From: Prochlorococcus sp. MIT 1223
GTDB taxonomy: Bacteria; Cyanobacteriota; Cyanobacteriia; PCC-6307; Cyanobiaceae
Assembly: GCF_034092465.1 (NCBI RefSeq)
Contig: NZ_CP139303.1
Span: 310,001-374,000 of the forward strand
Direction: 5' to 3'
DNA length: 64,000 nt
In this document: positions 19,972 to 30,638 of the stretch, one piece after another
How positions within the stretch are numbered: the first letter of the stretch is position 1
Layout of the letters: each line of letters begins with the position of its first letter
Position numbers and translations under genes: made by a program
Notes under the pieces: model-generated
What the model was told of the DNA's origin: nothing
The model's database searches: none
What the model saw: the letters and a program-made list of their open reading frames with translations, nothing else

Positions 19972-20892
19972 TTATTCAGTTTGATTTGATATTTCATGTA
20001 GTCTTCTATAAAGAGCCAATTCTGAGTCTGTAAGTTCATTAGGCATAATTATTACTATCTCGACATACTGATCACCAGTAATATCCTCGTAATTGAGCCC
20101 CCTTCCTCTCAATCTAAGAAGTCTTCCACTTGATGATCTAGGAGGAACTTGTAATGTCACGTATCCATTTAAGGTTGGAACTTCTACAGCACAACCAAGC
20201 AAAGCCTCTGGCGGTAGCAATTCAAGACGATAATTAACACGAAGACCATCTATACGAAGGCCTTCAGATGTCTGCACTCTTAGTTGAATAAAGTGATCTT
20301 TACCACTAAAAGCAATACCTGCTAAACGTAATCTCCAGCCATCTCCAGCAAACTTAGGTGTTCTTATTTCAACAATTGTGCCATCATCTAACTCAACTTC
20401 AACCTGAGAACCATTTAAAGCTTCATCAACAGTTAACTCAACAATAGATTCAAGATCTTCAACTAATTTAACTGGAGGTGGAGGCACTTCTGACGGTGTA
20501 GGCCAATATTCATTGGAACTTACATATGATTCATCATCAACTTGTTGTTCATAGCTAATATTATCTATTTGGTCAATTTCAGTATCATTTTCAATTCCAA
20601 GTACCAAAGAAATATATTCTTCATAAGAAGGAAATCCTTCTGCAAATAGATCATCATCACTTCTCTTAAAATCTGAATTAGATTCCCAAGCAACTCGCTT
20701 TTTCGGGTCACTTAATACAGCATATGCTTCATTAATTAATTTAAAACGTTCTTCAGCGCTTGAGTCATCTTTATTTAAATCTGGATGCCATTTCCTGGCC
20801 TCTTTCCTAAAAGCACTCTTAAGTTGTTGTAAATCACTGTCTTGGTCTAGCCCTAAAATAGACCAATAATCAGGCTTAGCGGTAGATGTCAT
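19972..20892 (-). CDS. dnaJ: DnaJ/CbpA-like co-chaperone without zinc finger
   Basis: J-domain at residues 7-70 with the HPD tripeptide ([12 protein letters not shown]) that stimulates Hsp70 ATPase. A spacer rich in acidic residues follows, then PPPP near residue 135 and a C-terminal substrate-binding region ([38 protein letters not shown]). The four CxxCxGxG zinc repeats of type I DnaJ are absent, so it is a type II, CbpA-like protein of 306 residues. It overlaps the 3' end of dnaK1 by 17 bases, which implies translational coupling with that Hsp70. Confidence 0.94.
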   Translation of the reverse strand: MTSTAKPDYWSILGLDQDSDLQQLKSAFRKEARKWHPDLNKDDSSAEERFKLINEAYAVLSDPKKRVAWESNSDFKRSDDDLFAEGFPSYEEYISLVLGIENDTEIDQIDNISYEQQVDDESYVSSNEYWPTPSEVPPPPVKLVEDLESIVELTVDEALNGSQVEVELDDGTIVEIRTPKFAGDGWRLRLAGIAFSGKDHFIQLRVQTSEGLRIDGLRVNYRLELLPPEALLGCAVEVPTLNGYVTLQVPPRSSSGRLLRLRGRGLNYEDITGDQYVEIVIIMPNELTDSELALYRRLHEISNQTE

Positions 20893-22867
20893 TATCCCAG
20901 TTATCTAGATTTCGTCTGTCATTACTACTCCTATTATTTCTATTTTGATATTCCCAAGGATCATCATCATCCCAATAATCATCAGAGAACAATTCATCTT
21001 TTAATGAGCCAAAAGTATTTTTAATGCCTTGCAAGGGATTTGAATCAGTGTTTCTCTCAGCAGAGAGTCGTCTATTTAATCCAAATAATGCTTCTTGTAA
21101 TGAGCCAAGTGCTAATTCTAGTTGGCTTAAATCATTTGATTCAAGTAAATCTTGAACATCTCTCATACAGATTTCTACTGCTCGTTGTTGTCTTTCCGCA
21201 CCATAAGGCCCAAGCTCAAGTGCAGCATCGCGAAGTCTTCTTTCTGCTTGGGCAACAAGGGTCAAAGCACTATTATGCCTATCTATAGAAACTCTTTTTT
21301 TTCTATCTTCTGCTGCTTTTGTTTTGGCTTCTTCTAAGAGACGATTTATTTCATCTTGATTGAGATTAGAGCCACCATTAACGTTGACTGTTTGCTTCCT
21401 TCCAGTTGTTTTGTCAGTTGCACTTACTTCTAATAAGCCATTGGAATCAATATCAAATGCGACTTGAACCTGAGGAACTCCTCTGGGAGCAGGGGGAATA
21501 CCGGATAATTTAAATTTTCCTAAGGATTTATTGTCAGTAGCAATTTGTCTTTCTCCTTGCCAAACATGTACTTCAACTGAAGATTGATTCGCCTCAGAGG
21601 TACTAAAAACATCTGACTGTCTAACAGGGATTGGAGTATTTCTTGGAATAAGTACTTTCATCAACCCTCCATAGGTTTCCAAACCTAGTGATAAGGGAGT
21701 TACGTCATTCAATAATAAATCCCTGAGTTCTCCTGAAAGAATTCCTGCTTGAACTGCAGCTCCCACTGCAACTACCTCATCAGGATTGACTGACTGACAT
21801 GGCGGATTAGGAATTAATGTCCTAACCAGTTGTTGGACCATTGGCATACGAGTGCTTCCACCTACAAGTACAACCTCATCTATGTCTTCCGGCAACCAAC
21901 CAGAATCACTAATAACTGTTCGAACAGGATCCAATAATCGATCTAATAAGTCAGTGCAAAGATCTTCTAAAACTTTTCTAGTTAAATTTGCTTCGATGTG
22001 AAGAGGACCATCTTTACCTGTAGAGATAAAAGGTAAAGAGATATGAGTTGATTGAACACCTGAAAGTTCTTGCTTAGCTTTTTCAGCAGCTTCGGTAAGA
22101 CGCTGCAAAGATTGACGATCTCTTCTTAAATCAATTCCATTAGTGGTTAGGAAGCTTGAGGCAAGCCAATCAACAATTCTTTGATCAAAATCATTACCGC
22201 CTAATTGAGTATCACCGGAGGTCGCCTTCACATCAAATACACCATTTGCAATTCTCATAAGAGAAACATCAAAAGTACCTCCTCCAAGATCGAAAACTAG
22301 AGCCTTTTGAGCAGAATTTTTGTCAAATCCATAAGCCAAAGCAGCTGCTGTTGGTTCATTCAATATTCTCTCTACCTTTATTCCTGCTAGTAAAGCTGCA
22401 TTTCTTGTAGCTTGACGTTGCGAATCATTGAAATATGCAGGCACTGTAATCACAGCTGAATCAACTGTTTCACTAAGGTAGGTTTCTGCATCATCTATTA
22501 ACTTTCTAATAATGCTTCCAATTAGTTCTTCAGGGGCATACTCTCTTTCCGTTATCGGACAAGTGATTCGAACATTACTGTCTTCGTTTGATCTAACCGT
22601 ATAAGGAACAGAAAGACTATTTTCGTCAAGCTCTTCCCAAGATCTACCAACGAATCTTTTCAAATTGGAAAAGGTATTTTTAGGATTTAGGACTAATTGT
22701 CTTCTTGCTAATTGACCAACAAGCAATTCTGCATCCTTGCTATAGCCCACTACAGAAGGAGTTGTTCGAGTTCCTTCGACATTAGAAACTACAACAGGTC
22801 TACCTGCTTCTAAAACCGCAAGCACGGAATTAGTGGTCCCTAGATCAATTCCAACGATTCTCCCCAT
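20876..22867 (-). CDS. dnaK1: Hsp70 chaperone, DnaK1 type
   Basis: Hsp70 ATPase and peptide-binding chaperone of 663 residues. The ATPase domain shows [38 protein letters not shown] and [16 protein letters not shown]. The substrate domain begins near [14 protein letters not shown]. The sequence runs closer to cyanobacterial DnaK1 (GRPVV start, [20 protein letters not shown]) than to the DnaK2 that ends in a usual acidic tail. The last 50 residues are an Asp/Asn/Trp-rich tail ([13 protein letters not shown]), unlike the EEVD-type end. The paralogue number is my judgement from sequence feel. It is first in the run dnaK1-dnaJ-DUF3110-cyclophilin and diverges from pstC. No CIRCE element was seen upstream. 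Confidence 0.93.
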   Translation of the reverse strand: MGRIVGIDLGTTNSVLAVLEAGRPVVVSNVEGTRTTPSVVGYSKDAELLVGQLARRQLVLNPKNTFSNLKRFVGRSWEELDENSLSVPYTVRSNEDSNVRITCPITEREYAPEELIGSIIRKLIDDAETYLSETVDSAVITVPAYFNDSQRQATRNAALLAGIKVERILNEPTAAALAYGFDKNSAQKALVFDLGGGTFDVSLMRIANGVFDVKATSGDTQLGGNDFDQRIVDWLASSFLTTNGIDLRRDRQSLQRLTEAAEKAKQELSGVQSTHISLPFISTGKDGPLHIEANLTRKVLEDLCTDLLDRLLDPVRTVISDSGWLPEDIDEVVLVGGSTRMPMVQQLVRTLIPNPPCQSVNPDEVVAVGAAVQAGILSGELRDLLLNDVTPLSLGLETYGGLMKVLIPRNTPIPVRQSDVFSTSEANQSSVEVHVWQGERQIATDNKSLGKFKLSGIPPAPRGVPQVQVAFDIDSNGLLEVSATDKTTGRKQTVNVNGGSNLNQDEINRLLEEAKTKAAEDRKKRVSIDRHNSALTLVAQAERRLRDAALELGPYGAERQQRAVEICMRDVQDLLESNDLSQLELALGSLQEALFGLNRRLSAERNTDSNPLQGIKNTFGSLKDELFSDDYWDDDDPWEYQNRNNRSSNDRRNLDNWDNDIYR

Positions 22868-23016
22868 GTGGATAATTATTGAGACTTAATCATAGGTTTA
22901 TTAAAACTATTAAATACTTTTTTTGGAAGTGATGCTGACCGAAGGAAAGATACTTAATGCTCTTTTAGTGAAAAATAACCCAATAAGGAATAGATTTATG
23001 TATGAGTCTTTTTTAA

Positions 23017-23967
23017 ATGAACCTTGTGTCAAATGAAAAATTCCAACTTAGACGAAGGCAATTAACTGAAAAGTTAATTGATATTGGCTTTAAAAATCTA
23101 GCAATTGCAATGGCTTGGATGGTAGCAGTAATACTTTTTGCGATTCTGGTCGTGGTGTTTTATGAATCGACAGAATCTATGGGTAAATATGGCTTGAAAT
23201 TTTTAACCACATCTGATTGGAATCCAGTAACAGATGAATATGGAGCATTTACAGCAATTTACGGAACAATTGTTACTTCTTTGTCTGCGCTTATAATTGC
23301 TGTACCTTTAGGAGTAGGGACTGCAATATTTATCACCGAAAATATTGTCCCTATTCATATTAGAAATATTGTTGGGCTACTTGTTGAACTACTAGCAGCT
23401 ATTCCATCAGTTGTTCTTGGATTATGGGCTGTTTTTGTAATGGAGCCTTTTATAAGACCTTTTCTCAAAATAATTTATGAGTTATTTGGATGGATACCCT
23501 TTTTTAGTACTGAACCTATTGGCCCAGGAATGGCACCAGCAATAATTATTTTAGTAATTATGATTTTACCAATCATTACATCAATATCTCGAGATTCACT
23601 AAATCAAGTTCCATCTCAACTCAGACAAGCTGCATATGGAATAGGAGCAACTCGTTGGTCGACAATATTCAATGTAATACTGCCAGCTGCAATATCTGGC
23701 ATAACTGGGGGGATTTTACTAGCACTAGGTAGAGCAATGGGAGAGACTATGGCCGTAACAATGATAATAGGAAACTCTAATAACTTTAGCTGGTCAATTA
23801 TGTCTCCAGGATATACAATTTCTGCAATGCTAGCCAATCAATTTGGTGAAGCTGATGGTAGTCAAGTTTCATCACTTATGTATGCTGCTTTTGTTCTTAT
23901 GTTACTTACTTTACTTGTAAACATATTAGCTCAGTGGGTTGTCCAAAAATTAAAACTTAAGTACTGA
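23017..23967 (+). CDS. pstC: Phosphate ABC transporter permease PstC
   Basis: Inner-membrane permease of the high-affinity phosphate importer. About six membrane segments are seen in 316 residues, starting with AIAMAWMVAVILFAILVVVFY. The EAA-loop region is visible as PSQLRQAAYGIGATRWSTIFNVILPAAISGI, followed by GRAMGETMAVTMIIG. The in-frame ATG at 23002 is closed by a stop, so 23017 is the start. It is the first gene of pstC-pstA-pstB. No pstS is in this window, so the binding protein must be encoded elsewhere. Confidence 0.96.
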   Translation: MNLVSNEKFQLRRRQLTEKLIDIGFKNLAIAMAWMVAVILFAILVVVFYESTESMGKYGLKFLTTSDWNPVTDEYGAFTAIYGTIVTSLSALIIAVPLGVGTAIFITENIVPIHIRNIVGLLVELLAAIPSVVLGLWAVFVMEPFIRPFLKIIYELFGWIPFFSTEPIGPGMAPAIIILVIMILPIITSISRDSLNQVPSQLRQAAYGIGATRWSTIFNVILPAAISGITGGILLALGRAMGETMAVTMIIGNSNNFSWSIMSPGYTISAMLANQFGEADGSQVSSLMYAAFVLMLLTLLVNILAQWVVQKLKLKY

Positions 23968-23997
23968 TAATTAATCAATTAAACAAAAGATATTATA

Positions 23998-24891
23998 ATG
24001 ATGAATTCAGATCTTTTACTCAAACCTAATTCCAGGAGAAATATTAAAGAGAAGTTATTAACTTCAATTGCTGTAATGTTTGCGATAATAGCTGTTTTAC
24101 CATTAATTTTAGTAATTATCTATGTTCTAATAAAAGGCGGGTCACAGATCAATTGGGAAATCTTATTTTTAGAACCTCAACCTCCTGGAGATGACCTAGG
24201 TTCTGCAGGTGGAATTGGAAATGCGATAGTTGGAACACTTGTAATAACTACTATTTCTTCTATAATTTCAATACCTATTGGAGTTGGAGGCGGAATATAT
24301 TTAGCTGAATATTCTAAGGGAGGTACATTCTCTAGATTTATTAGGTTTGGGACAAATGTTTTATCAGGTGTACCATCAATAATCGCTGGTGTATTTATCT
24401 ACACCGTAATTGTAGTTACAAAGATATTATGGGGAAGTATGTTTAGTGGATTAGCTGGGGGGATGGCATTATCAATACTAATGTTGCCAACAGTTATTAA
24501 AACTACTGACGAAGGATTAAAGCTAGTTTCTGATGATTTACGTAAAGGAGCCTTAGGAGTAGGTGCTTCGATGTTCACGACAATAATACAAATAACATTA
24601 CCCAAAGCCATTAGAACAATTGCGACAGGAATTATTCTTGGACTAGCAAGGGCATCAGGTGAAACAGCACCCTTAATTTTTACTGCATTATTTTCTTACT
24701 ATCATATCACTGGTTTTGGTGATTTGTTATACGAGATGAGTTCATTATCGGTTCTTATTTATAACTTTGCGCTTGAACCATACGCTGCACAGAATGAATT
24801 AGCCTGGGCCGCATCATTTATACTAATTATATTTTTATTAGGTATCAACATCTTTTCAAGATTAATAAGTAAATTTGCCGAGAATGACTAA
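23998..24891 (+). CDS. pstA: Phosphate ABC transporter permease PstA
   Basis: Second permease subunit of the phosphate importer, 297 residues with about six membrane segments. Family segments are [70 protein letters not shown]. Two adjacent ATG codons open the frame. The gene follows pstC by 30 bases and precedes pstB by 38 bases, so the three are very likely one transcript. Confidence 0.96.
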   Translation: MMNSDLLLKPNSRRNIKEKLLTSIAVMFAIIAVLPLILVIIYVLIKGGSQINWEILFLEPQPPGDDLGSAGGIGNAIVGTLVITTISSIISIPIGVGGGIYLAEYSKGGTFSRFIRFGTNVLSGVPSIIAGVFIYTVIVVTKILWGSMFSGLAGGMALSILMLPTVIKTTDEGLKLVSDDLRKGALGVGASMFTTIIQITLPKAIRTIATGIILGLARASGETAPLIFTALFSYYHITGFGDLLYEMSSLSVLIYNFALEPYAAQNELAWAASFILIIFLLGINIFSRLISKFAEND

Positions 24892-24929
24892 TAACTATTA
24901 GAATAATAGAATATATAGCTTTAAAAAGG

Positions 24930-25739
24930 TTGGAACAAATAAACGATAATGAAACTGAAGAAATTGCTATATCTCTTCAGAATGTAACAATAAGCTATGG
25001 AAGCTTTGATGCGGTTAGGAATGTCTATTGCGATATACCCAAGGGTAAAGTTACGGCTCTTATCGGACCATCAGGCTGTGGAAAATCAACAGTCCTAAGA
25101 TCACTAAATAGAATGAACGATTTAATAGATGGTTGCAAGCTTCAAGGCAGAGTTCTTTTTGAAGGTATTGATTTATATAGTAAAAATATTGACCCAGTAG
25201 AAGTTAGGAGAAGGATTGGTATGGTTTTCCAACAACCTAATCCTTTTCCAAAAAGCATTTATGAAAACATCGCTTTTGGAGCAAGAATAAACGGTTTTAA
25301 AGGAGACATGAATGAACTTGTAGAGAAATCGCTTCGAAAAGCAGCAGTTTGGGATGAGTGTAAAGACAAATTAAACAAAAGCGGATGCTCATTATCTGGA
25401 GGACAACAACAGAGACTTTGTATTGCTAGGACAATTGCAATCGAACCGGAAGTAATTTTAATGGATGAGCCATGTTCAGCTTTGGATCCAATCTCCACCT
25501 TAAAAATAGAAGAAACAATCCACGAGCTTAAGAAGAGCTACACCATCATTATCGTTACTCATAATATGCAACAAGCCCTGAGATTAAGTGACATGACAGC
25601 TTTTTATAATGCCGAGGCTCAAGCTGGTGCTGATGGAGGCAAAGTAGGTTATTTAGTCGAATTTGATAAAACAGATAAAATCTTTAGTTCTCCCTCTGAA
25701 AAATCAACTCAAGACTATATCTCTGGCAAATTTGGTTAA
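24930..25739 (+). CDS. pstB: Phosphate ABC transporter ATP-binding protein PstB
   Basis: ATPase subunit of the phosphate importer, 269 residues. Walker A is GPSGCGKST, the Q-loop follows at [20 protein letters not shown], the signature is [13 protein letters not shown] and Walker B is [13 protein letters not shown]. The H-loop is IVTHNMQQA. The start is TTG at 24930, giving MEQINDNE. It is the third gene of the pst group and is followed on the other strand by tRNA-Ser. Confidence 0.97.
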   Translation: MEQINDNETEEIAISLQNVTISYGSFDAVRNVYCDIPKGKVTALIGPSGCGKSTVLRSLNRMNDLIDGCKLQGRVLFEGIDLYSKNIDPVEVRRRIGMVFQQPNPFPKSIYENIAFGARINGFKGDMNELVEKSLRKAAVWDECKDKLNKSGCSLSGGQQQRLCIARTIAIEPEVILMDEPCSALDPISTLKIEETIHELKKSYTIIIVTHNMQQALRLSDMTAFYNAEAQAGADGGKVGYLVEFDKTDKIFSSPSEKSTQDYISGKFG

Positions 25740-25792
25740 AATAATTAATCTTATCTCTTAAAGTCGATATCAAAGTTTTAAACCATAGTGAA

Positions 25793-25879
25793 CGGAGAGA
25801 GAGGGATTCGAACCCTCGATAAGGTTGCCCCTATACAGCATTTCCAGTGCTGCGCCTTCAACCACTCGGCCACCTCTCC
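25793..25879 (-). tRNA. tRNA-Ser(GGA)
   Basis: Class II tRNA of 87 bases read on the minus strand. Acceptor stem GGAGAGG pairs with TCTCTCC (last pair G-U), with discriminator G as expected for serine. The D arm contains GCCGAGTGG. The anticodon stem CAGCA/TGCTG holds loop CTGGAAA, anticodon GGA (25843-25845 on the plus strand). A long variable arm follows, then the T arm GAGGG-TTCGAAT-CCCTC. No CCA is encoded. Confidence 0.97.
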
Positions 25880-26217
25880 AAATTCCTTAGAGACTTAATC
25901 AGAAATTTTGGAATACTTGATAATCCTAATGATTCCAAGCAGAAATTCATAGGTCAATATAGAAACCAACGCAAAAATGAAATTTATTTAATTTAAACAC
26001 TATTTCTTATGCCTAGAAGAAACACATTCATTCACGAGGAACTTTAATAGAACACAAACAGTAAATTTGCAAAGCTTAGACAAATCTGAAATTATATATT
26101 AATGAATACCGAACAACATATATATACATTTGAGAATCTAATTTAGGAAATTAAACTCCATATGAAGTAATGTAAGAAATTAAAATAATACATAAAAAGA
26201 CATTTAAAGGACTTCTA
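25880..26217. other. Noncoding gap, nothing recognised
   Basis: 338 bases between tRNA-Ser and the inositol-monophosphatase-family gene. No ORF above about 16 codons, tRNA, strong hairpin or clear promoter pair was seen on either strand. It is very AT-rich and must contain the promoters for the tRNA (minus strand) and for the plus-strand gene. A small RNA cannot be excluded by eye. Confidence 0.6.
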
Positions 26218-27108
26218 ATGGTTAATGACTCTATTTGCAAATCAGCTCTTAAAGCTTCCGGATTAAATACATCTCAGATCTCTAATCTATTAGAAGTTGC
26301 TAAATCAGCATCTAAAAAGGGGGGTGACATCCTTCATAAAAATTATGGACAACTAACAAAAATAGAAAACAAAGGAAGAGTTGGCGATCTCGTTACATCA
26401 GCAGATTTAGAGGCAGAAAAGGTTGTAATTAATTATTTAAAGAGTGAAACACCAGACATAGCAATATTAGCTGAGGAAAGTGGCAGCATAGGATCTGAAA
26501 CAAATTTAATGTGGTTTATTGATCCACTTGATGGAACCACTAACTATGCCCACGGATATCCATTCTTCGCTACATCCGTTGGATTATGTTGGAATAACAG
26601 ACCATTATTAGGAGCAATAACTATTCCTTTTCTAAAAGAAACATACTTTGCCGCACCTGGGGTTGGATCATTTTGCAATAGCGAACAAATTCAAGTATCA
26701 AAAACCAAGAAACTTATAGATAGCTTATTAGTAACTGGGTTTGCCTATGATAGACACACTGTAGATGAAAATAATTATGCTGAATTTTGTTGGTTAACCC
26801 ACAACACAAGAGGGGTGAGAAGAGGAGGTGCTGCAGCTGTTGACCTAGCTTTTATTGCTTCAGGAAGACTAGACGGCTACTGGGAAAGAGGACTTGCAAA
26901 ATGGGATTTGGCAGCTGGAGTACCTTTAGTAGAATTAGCAGGCGGAGTCGTTTGTAATTATCCAGATGGAAACTTCGATTTAAATTCTGGAAGGATACTG
27001 GCTTGTAATACGTCTCTAGAAAAAGAACTTAAAAAAGAACTTAAAAATGTCAAAAGAATTAATCCAGAGACACTTACTGCTTTAGCAAGCAATAACAATT
27101 TAAAATAA
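26218..27108 (+). CDS. Inositol monophosphatase family protein
   Basis: Mg-dependent, Li-sensitive phosphatase fold. The metal-binding motifs are visible: LAEESG (Glu), WFIDPLDGTTNYAHGYP (DPxDGT), and the third aspartate in AKWDLAAGVPLVELAGG. GAAAVDLAFIASGRLDGYWE is also typical. Its 296 residues fit. The substrate could be inositol-1-phosphate or another sugar phosphate; histidinol-phosphate phosphatase of the IMPase type is also possible, given the adjacent hisZ 7 bases downstream. That suggestion is context only. Confidence 0.9.
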   Translation: MVNDSICKSALKASGLNTSQISNLLEVAKSASKKGGDILHKNYGQLTKIENKGRVGDLVTSADLEAEKVVINYLKSETPDIAILAEESGSIGSETNLMWFIDPLDGTTNYAHGYPFFATSVGLCWNNRPLLGAITIPFLKETYFAAPGVGSFCNSEQIQVSKTKKLIDSLLVTGFAYDRHTVDENNYAEFCWLTHNTRGVRRGGAAAVDLAFIASGRLDGYWERGLAKWDLAAGVPLVELAGGVVCNYPDGNFDLNSGRILACNTSLEKELKKELKNVKRINPETLTALASNNNLK

Positions 27109-27115
27109 AATAAAA

Positions 27116-28297
27116 ATGTCTACAAGATTGCAACCAGCTAAAGGAACTAGAGATTTAAACCCTCAAGAAGTGGAAATAAGCCATTTACTAACAAGTAAGT
27201 TGTCTAATGTCTTTAAATTATGGGGTTATGAAGAAGTCTCACCACCAATTATTGAAAGATTGGAAACATTAAAAGCGGGAGATGCAATTCAAAGTAAAGA
27301 CATAATCAAACTTGTAGCAGATGAACAATTAGGATTAATTCCTGAAATGACTGCATCAATATCAAGAGTAGCTTCTACTAGATTTATAAATAGAAGTAGA
27401 CCATTAAGACTATGGGCAAAAGGTAATGTTTATAAAACCAAGGACCTTAAAGAAGGAGGAGTCCAAATAGAGGAGGAGCAGCAAGCAGGAGTAGAGTTAT
27501 TTGGACTTAAGTCAATAAATGCAGAGATAGAGTTACTCTCTCTATTACTAGAGTCATTAAAAACACTTGATCTTAAAAATAAGTTTCAACCGACTTTATT
27601 AATTGGTCATACAGATTTAATGGAACTAATTCTTGATGATTTCGAAGATGACCTAAGAGAATATATAAAAAGTCTTTTAATAAATATTGATATAGTATCA
27701 ATTCAGAAACTGAAAATATCAGAGAAACAAAGAATAAAGCTGATGGAAATTCTTAAATGTAGAGGTAATCCATCCTACGTATTAAATATAATTAAAAAAA
27801 CATATGGGAACGTTCCAATAATTAAGAAATTCAATAGTCTTTTTTCAATTATTGAGCCAATATCAAAGAACTATAATGTAAAAATACAATTTGACCCAAC
27901 CTTTCACCCACACTTTGAACTTTATAATGGCTTCATGTTTAATCTTGTATGCAAAAGTATAACCAATCAAGTTGTAATTGCTAGGGGTGGTAGGTATGAC
28001 AAAATTGTAAAACGTTTTTCTGACAATAGCGATCAAGCAGCTGGTGTTGGCTTCAGTATTTCTATAGATAAAATAAGAGAACTACTTAATGAGAGAGATA
28101 TTAAAAACCAAATAAAGGAAAAGATTCTTATAGCCTACGATTCAACTAATAGAATTGAAAAAGCGCTCAATGTTCAAAAATCACTTCATAACAAAGGGAA
28201 AATAGCAATAATAGAATTTGCAGAATGTTCAAATAAACAAGCAGCAATAGAACTACTACAAAAGAGAGATTGCTCTGAACTTAACTGGATAGAATGA
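27116..28297 (+). CDS. hisZ: ATP phosphoribosyltransferase regulatory subunit HisZ
   Basis: HisZ is a paralogue of the class II HisRS catalytic core that forms a complex with short-form HisG, the first enzyme of histidine synthesis. The N-terminal core is present (PAKGTRDLNPQEVE, IPEMTASISRVAS, and a QQAGVELFG region). The later HisRS-like segment reads ARGGRYDKIVKRF and AAGVGFSISIDKIREL. At 393 residues there is only a short C-terminal region in place of the HisRS anticodon domain, and substrate residues such as the HisRS RAGGRYDGL motif are altered. I therefore call HisZ rather than HisS. It follows the IMPase-family gene by 7 bases. Confidence 0.87.
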   Translation: MSTRLQPAKGTRDLNPQEVEISHLLTSKLSNVFKLWGYEEVSPPIIERLETLKAGDAIQSKDIIKLVADEQLGLIPEMTASISRVASTRFINRSRPLRLWAKGNVYKTKDLKEGGVQIEEEQQAGVELFGLKSINAEIELLSLLLESLKTLDLKNKFQPTLLIGHTDLMELILDDFEDDLREYIKSLLINIDIVSIQKLKISEKQRIKLMEILKCRGNPSYVLNIIKKTYGNVPIIKKFNSLFSIIEPISKNYNVKIQFDPTFHPHFELYNGFMFNLVCKSITNQVVIARGGRYDKIVKRFSDNSDQAAGVGFSISIDKIRELLNERDIKNQIKEKILIAYDSTNRIEKALNVQKSLHNKGKIAIIEFAECSNKQAAIELLQKRDCSELNWIE

Positions 28298-28411
28298 TCG
28301 AAAGCTTAGATATAATATCACTATAAGAAAACAATAGTGCGGACAACACAACAATGAAAAATTCAAAAAAAATATAAGCTGTTAATATAGAAAAAATTTT
28401 TTTAATAGATC

Positions 28412-30322
28412 ATGACGGTTTTAGAAGAAGGTCAGATTCAAATACATACTGAGAATATATTCCCAATAATTAAGAAAGCCGTTTACTCAGATCACGAAAT
28501 TTTTCTAAGGGAACTTGTTAGCAACGGTGTTGATGCAATTAACAAAAGAAGAATGGTTTCTATGGCTGGAGATTGTATAGAAGGAGATATTGGCAAAATA
28601 AATATACGTATAGACCGGGAAAATAAAACACTTACATTTAGCGATAATGGAATAGGTATGTCTGCAGACGAAATTAAAAAATATATAAACCAAGTTGCAT
28701 TTTCAAGTGCAGAAGAATTTCTTGAAAAGTATAAAAATGATCAGGATACTTTTATTGGTCACTTTGGATTGGGATTTTACTCATCATTTATGGTTGCAAA
28801 AAATGTGGAGATAATAAGTAAATCTGCTATAGAGGAAAATAACTCAATTAAATGGTCGTGCGATGGCTCACCTAATTTCACATTAGAAGAAGGGAATAGA
28901 CAAGAAATAGGAACAGATATCATCCTACACTTAATGGACGAAGAACTTGAATATATAGAACCTACAAGAATTAAAACATTAATTACCAAGTATTGCGACT
29001 TCATGCCTATAGAAGTTGCTTTAGAAGGAGAAGTTATCAATAAAATGAATCCAGCATGGAGGAAGAATCAAAAAGAATTGGAGGATAAAGACTATATAGA
29101 ACTGTATAAATACCTTTATCCATTTCAAGGAGAACCTCTTCTCTGGGTTCATTTAAATACAGATTACCCTTACAATTTACAAGGTATACTATTTTTCCCA
29201 AAAATAACAGGTAGAGCCGATTGGGAAAATGGAGAGATTAAACTTTACTGTAATCAAGTATTTGTTAGTGATTCTATTAAGGAAGTCGTACCTAAGTATC
29301 TTCTACCTTTAAGAGGGGTTTTAGATTCGGCTGATATACCACTTAATGTAAGCAGAAGTGCTCTTCAATCAGATAGAAGAGTCAAATCAATAGGAAATTT
29401 TGTTGCAAAAAAAGTTGCAGATAGATTAAAAGCTTTATATAAGGAAAACAATGAAAAGTATGCTGAGATATGGGATTCAATATCTCCATTCCTGAAGATA
29501 GGAGCAATGGAAGATGAAAAGTTTGCGGACTTAATTGAAAATATTATGCTTTATACCACTACATTAACAATTGATGAAGATACATCAGAAAAGAAGAAAG
29601 AAATAATTTCTGTAAAAGATAAGTGTTATACAACAATTAAGAATTATATTGACAGATTAGAAGAAGGTTCTGAGAAAAGAGTAATATATTCAACTGATGA
29701 TTTGTCTCAACAAAATGCACTTAACCTATGGGTTGCTCAAGGAGTTGAAGTACTAAAAACAGACTCTGTTATCGATTCTCAATTTATTCCTTGGCTAGAA
29801 AACAGAAATAATGAAATAAAGTTTCAAAGAGTAGACTCTGAACTGGATAACAATTTGCAAGAAGACCTTCCAGAGTTGGTAGATAAGGATGGCGAGAATG
29901 ACTCTGACAAAATTCAATTACTTGTGAAGTCTGCAATTAAAAAGGAGAATGTAACCATTCAAGTAAAAGCTTTAAAAGGAGAGAGTGCACCAGCTTCGAT
30001 GATACTTTTACCCGAACAAATGCGCAGAATAAATGATATTGGAGCTCTAATGGAGCAAAGGTTGCCTGGATTACCAGACCACCATATTCTCCTAATTAAT
30101 CAGAAACATTCATTGGTTCAAGGTCTACTAAAATTAGACTCTGCAGCTATAGTTTTAGACTCAAATGACGAATCCCCGTCGAGAAAGCTCAGTCTAGAAT
30201 TGGCCAATCACTTATACGACATGGCCAAACTTTCAGTAGGAGGACTTGAGCCAAATGAATTGGCAGGCTTTTATTCTCGGAACGCTGATTTAATGGGAAA
30301 ATTAGTTTCAAGTTATTCCTAA
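28412..30322 (+). CDS. htpG: Hsp90 chaperone HtpG
   Basis: Bacterial Hsp90, 636 residues. The GHKL ATP-binding site is visible in order: ELVSNGVDAINK, FSDNGIGMSADEI and GHFGLGFYSSFMVA. The middle-domain arginine segment is present as PLNVSRSALQSDRRV. The C-terminal dimerisation region is ordinary. The gene begins at an ATG 114 bases after hisZ. No heat-shock inverted repeat was recognised upstream. Confidence 0.97.
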   Translation: MTVLEEGQIQIHTENIFPIIKKAVYSDHEIFLRELVSNGVDAINKRRMVSMAGDCIEGDIGKINIRIDRENKTLTFSDNGIGMSADEIKKYINQVAFSSAEEFLEKYKNDQDTFIGHFGLGFYSSFMVAKNVEIISKSAIEENNSIKWSCDGSPNFTLEEGNRQEIGTDIILHLMDEELEYIEPTRIKTLITKYCDFMPIEVALEGEVINKMNPAWRKNQKELEDKDYIELYKYLYPFQGEPLLWVHLNTDYPYNLQGILFFPKITGRADWENGEIKLYCNQVFVSDSIKEVVPKYLLPLRGVLDSADIPLNVSRSALQSDRRVKSIGNFVAKKVADRLKALYKENNEKYAEIWDSISPFLKIGAMEDEKFADLIENIMLYTTTLTIDEDTSEKKKEIISVKDKCYTTIKNYIDRLEEGSEKRVIYSTDDLSQQNALNLWVAQGVEVLKTDSVIDSQFIPWLENRNNEIKFQRVDSELDNNLQEDLPELVDKDGENDSDKIQLLVKSAIKKENVTIQVKALKGESAPASMILLPEQMRRINDIGALMEQRLPGLPDHHILLINQKHSLVQGLLKLDSAAIVLDSNDESPSRKLSLELANHLYDMAKLSVGGLEPNELAGFYSRNADLMGKLVSSYS

Positions 30323-30376
30323 CCCTAAACCCCTAGCTTTTGGTAAAATAAAAACACTACTTAAAAAGAAGAGGTT

Positions 30377-30613
30377 ATGTCTAGAGTTTGCCAACTCACA
30401 GGTACAAAAGCTAATAATGGAATGTCAGTGAGTCATTCGCATATTCGTACGAAGAAATTACAACAAGCAAATTTACAAAAGAGAAGACTATGGTGGGCAG
30501 AAGGAAATAAATGGGTAAATTTAAGAATTACGACTAGAGCACTGAAAACAATACAAAAAAAAGGTTTAGGAAATTATGCCAAATCTCTTGGTATAGATTT
30601 AAAAAGTATTTAA
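30377..30613 (+). CDS. rpmB: 50S ribosomal protein L28
   Basis: Ribosomal large-subunit protein, 78 residues, basic. The family pattern is visible as [20 protein letters not shown] followed by [16 protein letters not shown] and a C-terminal [12 protein letters not shown]. The ATG has a good ribosome-binding site (AAGAAGAGG) just upstream, one of few strong ones in this window. Confidence 0.97.
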   Translation: MSRVCQLTGTKANNGMSVSHSHIRTKKLQQANLQKRRLWWAEGNKWVNLRITTRALKTIQKKGLGNYAKSLGIDLKSI

Positions 30614-30638
30614 TCTGAGTAAAATTAAAGGGACATTA

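Noticed and set aside
22868-22960. CIRCE heat-shock element before dnaK1
   Set aside because: The TTAGCACTC-N9-GAGTGCTAA repeat is absent.
22868-23016. Possible Pho box before pstC
   Set aside because: Only loose TATTAAA-like repeats are seen. They do not match the CTTAACCT-type direct repeats well enough to call a site.
25880-26217. Small RNA or hidden ORF in the 338-base gap
   Set aside because: No ORF beyond about 16 codons, no strong hairpin and no promoter pair could be seen by eye.
27116-28297. HisS (histidyl-tRNA synthetase)
   Set aside because: The length and lack of a normal anticodon-binding domain, and changed active-site residues, fit HisZ better.
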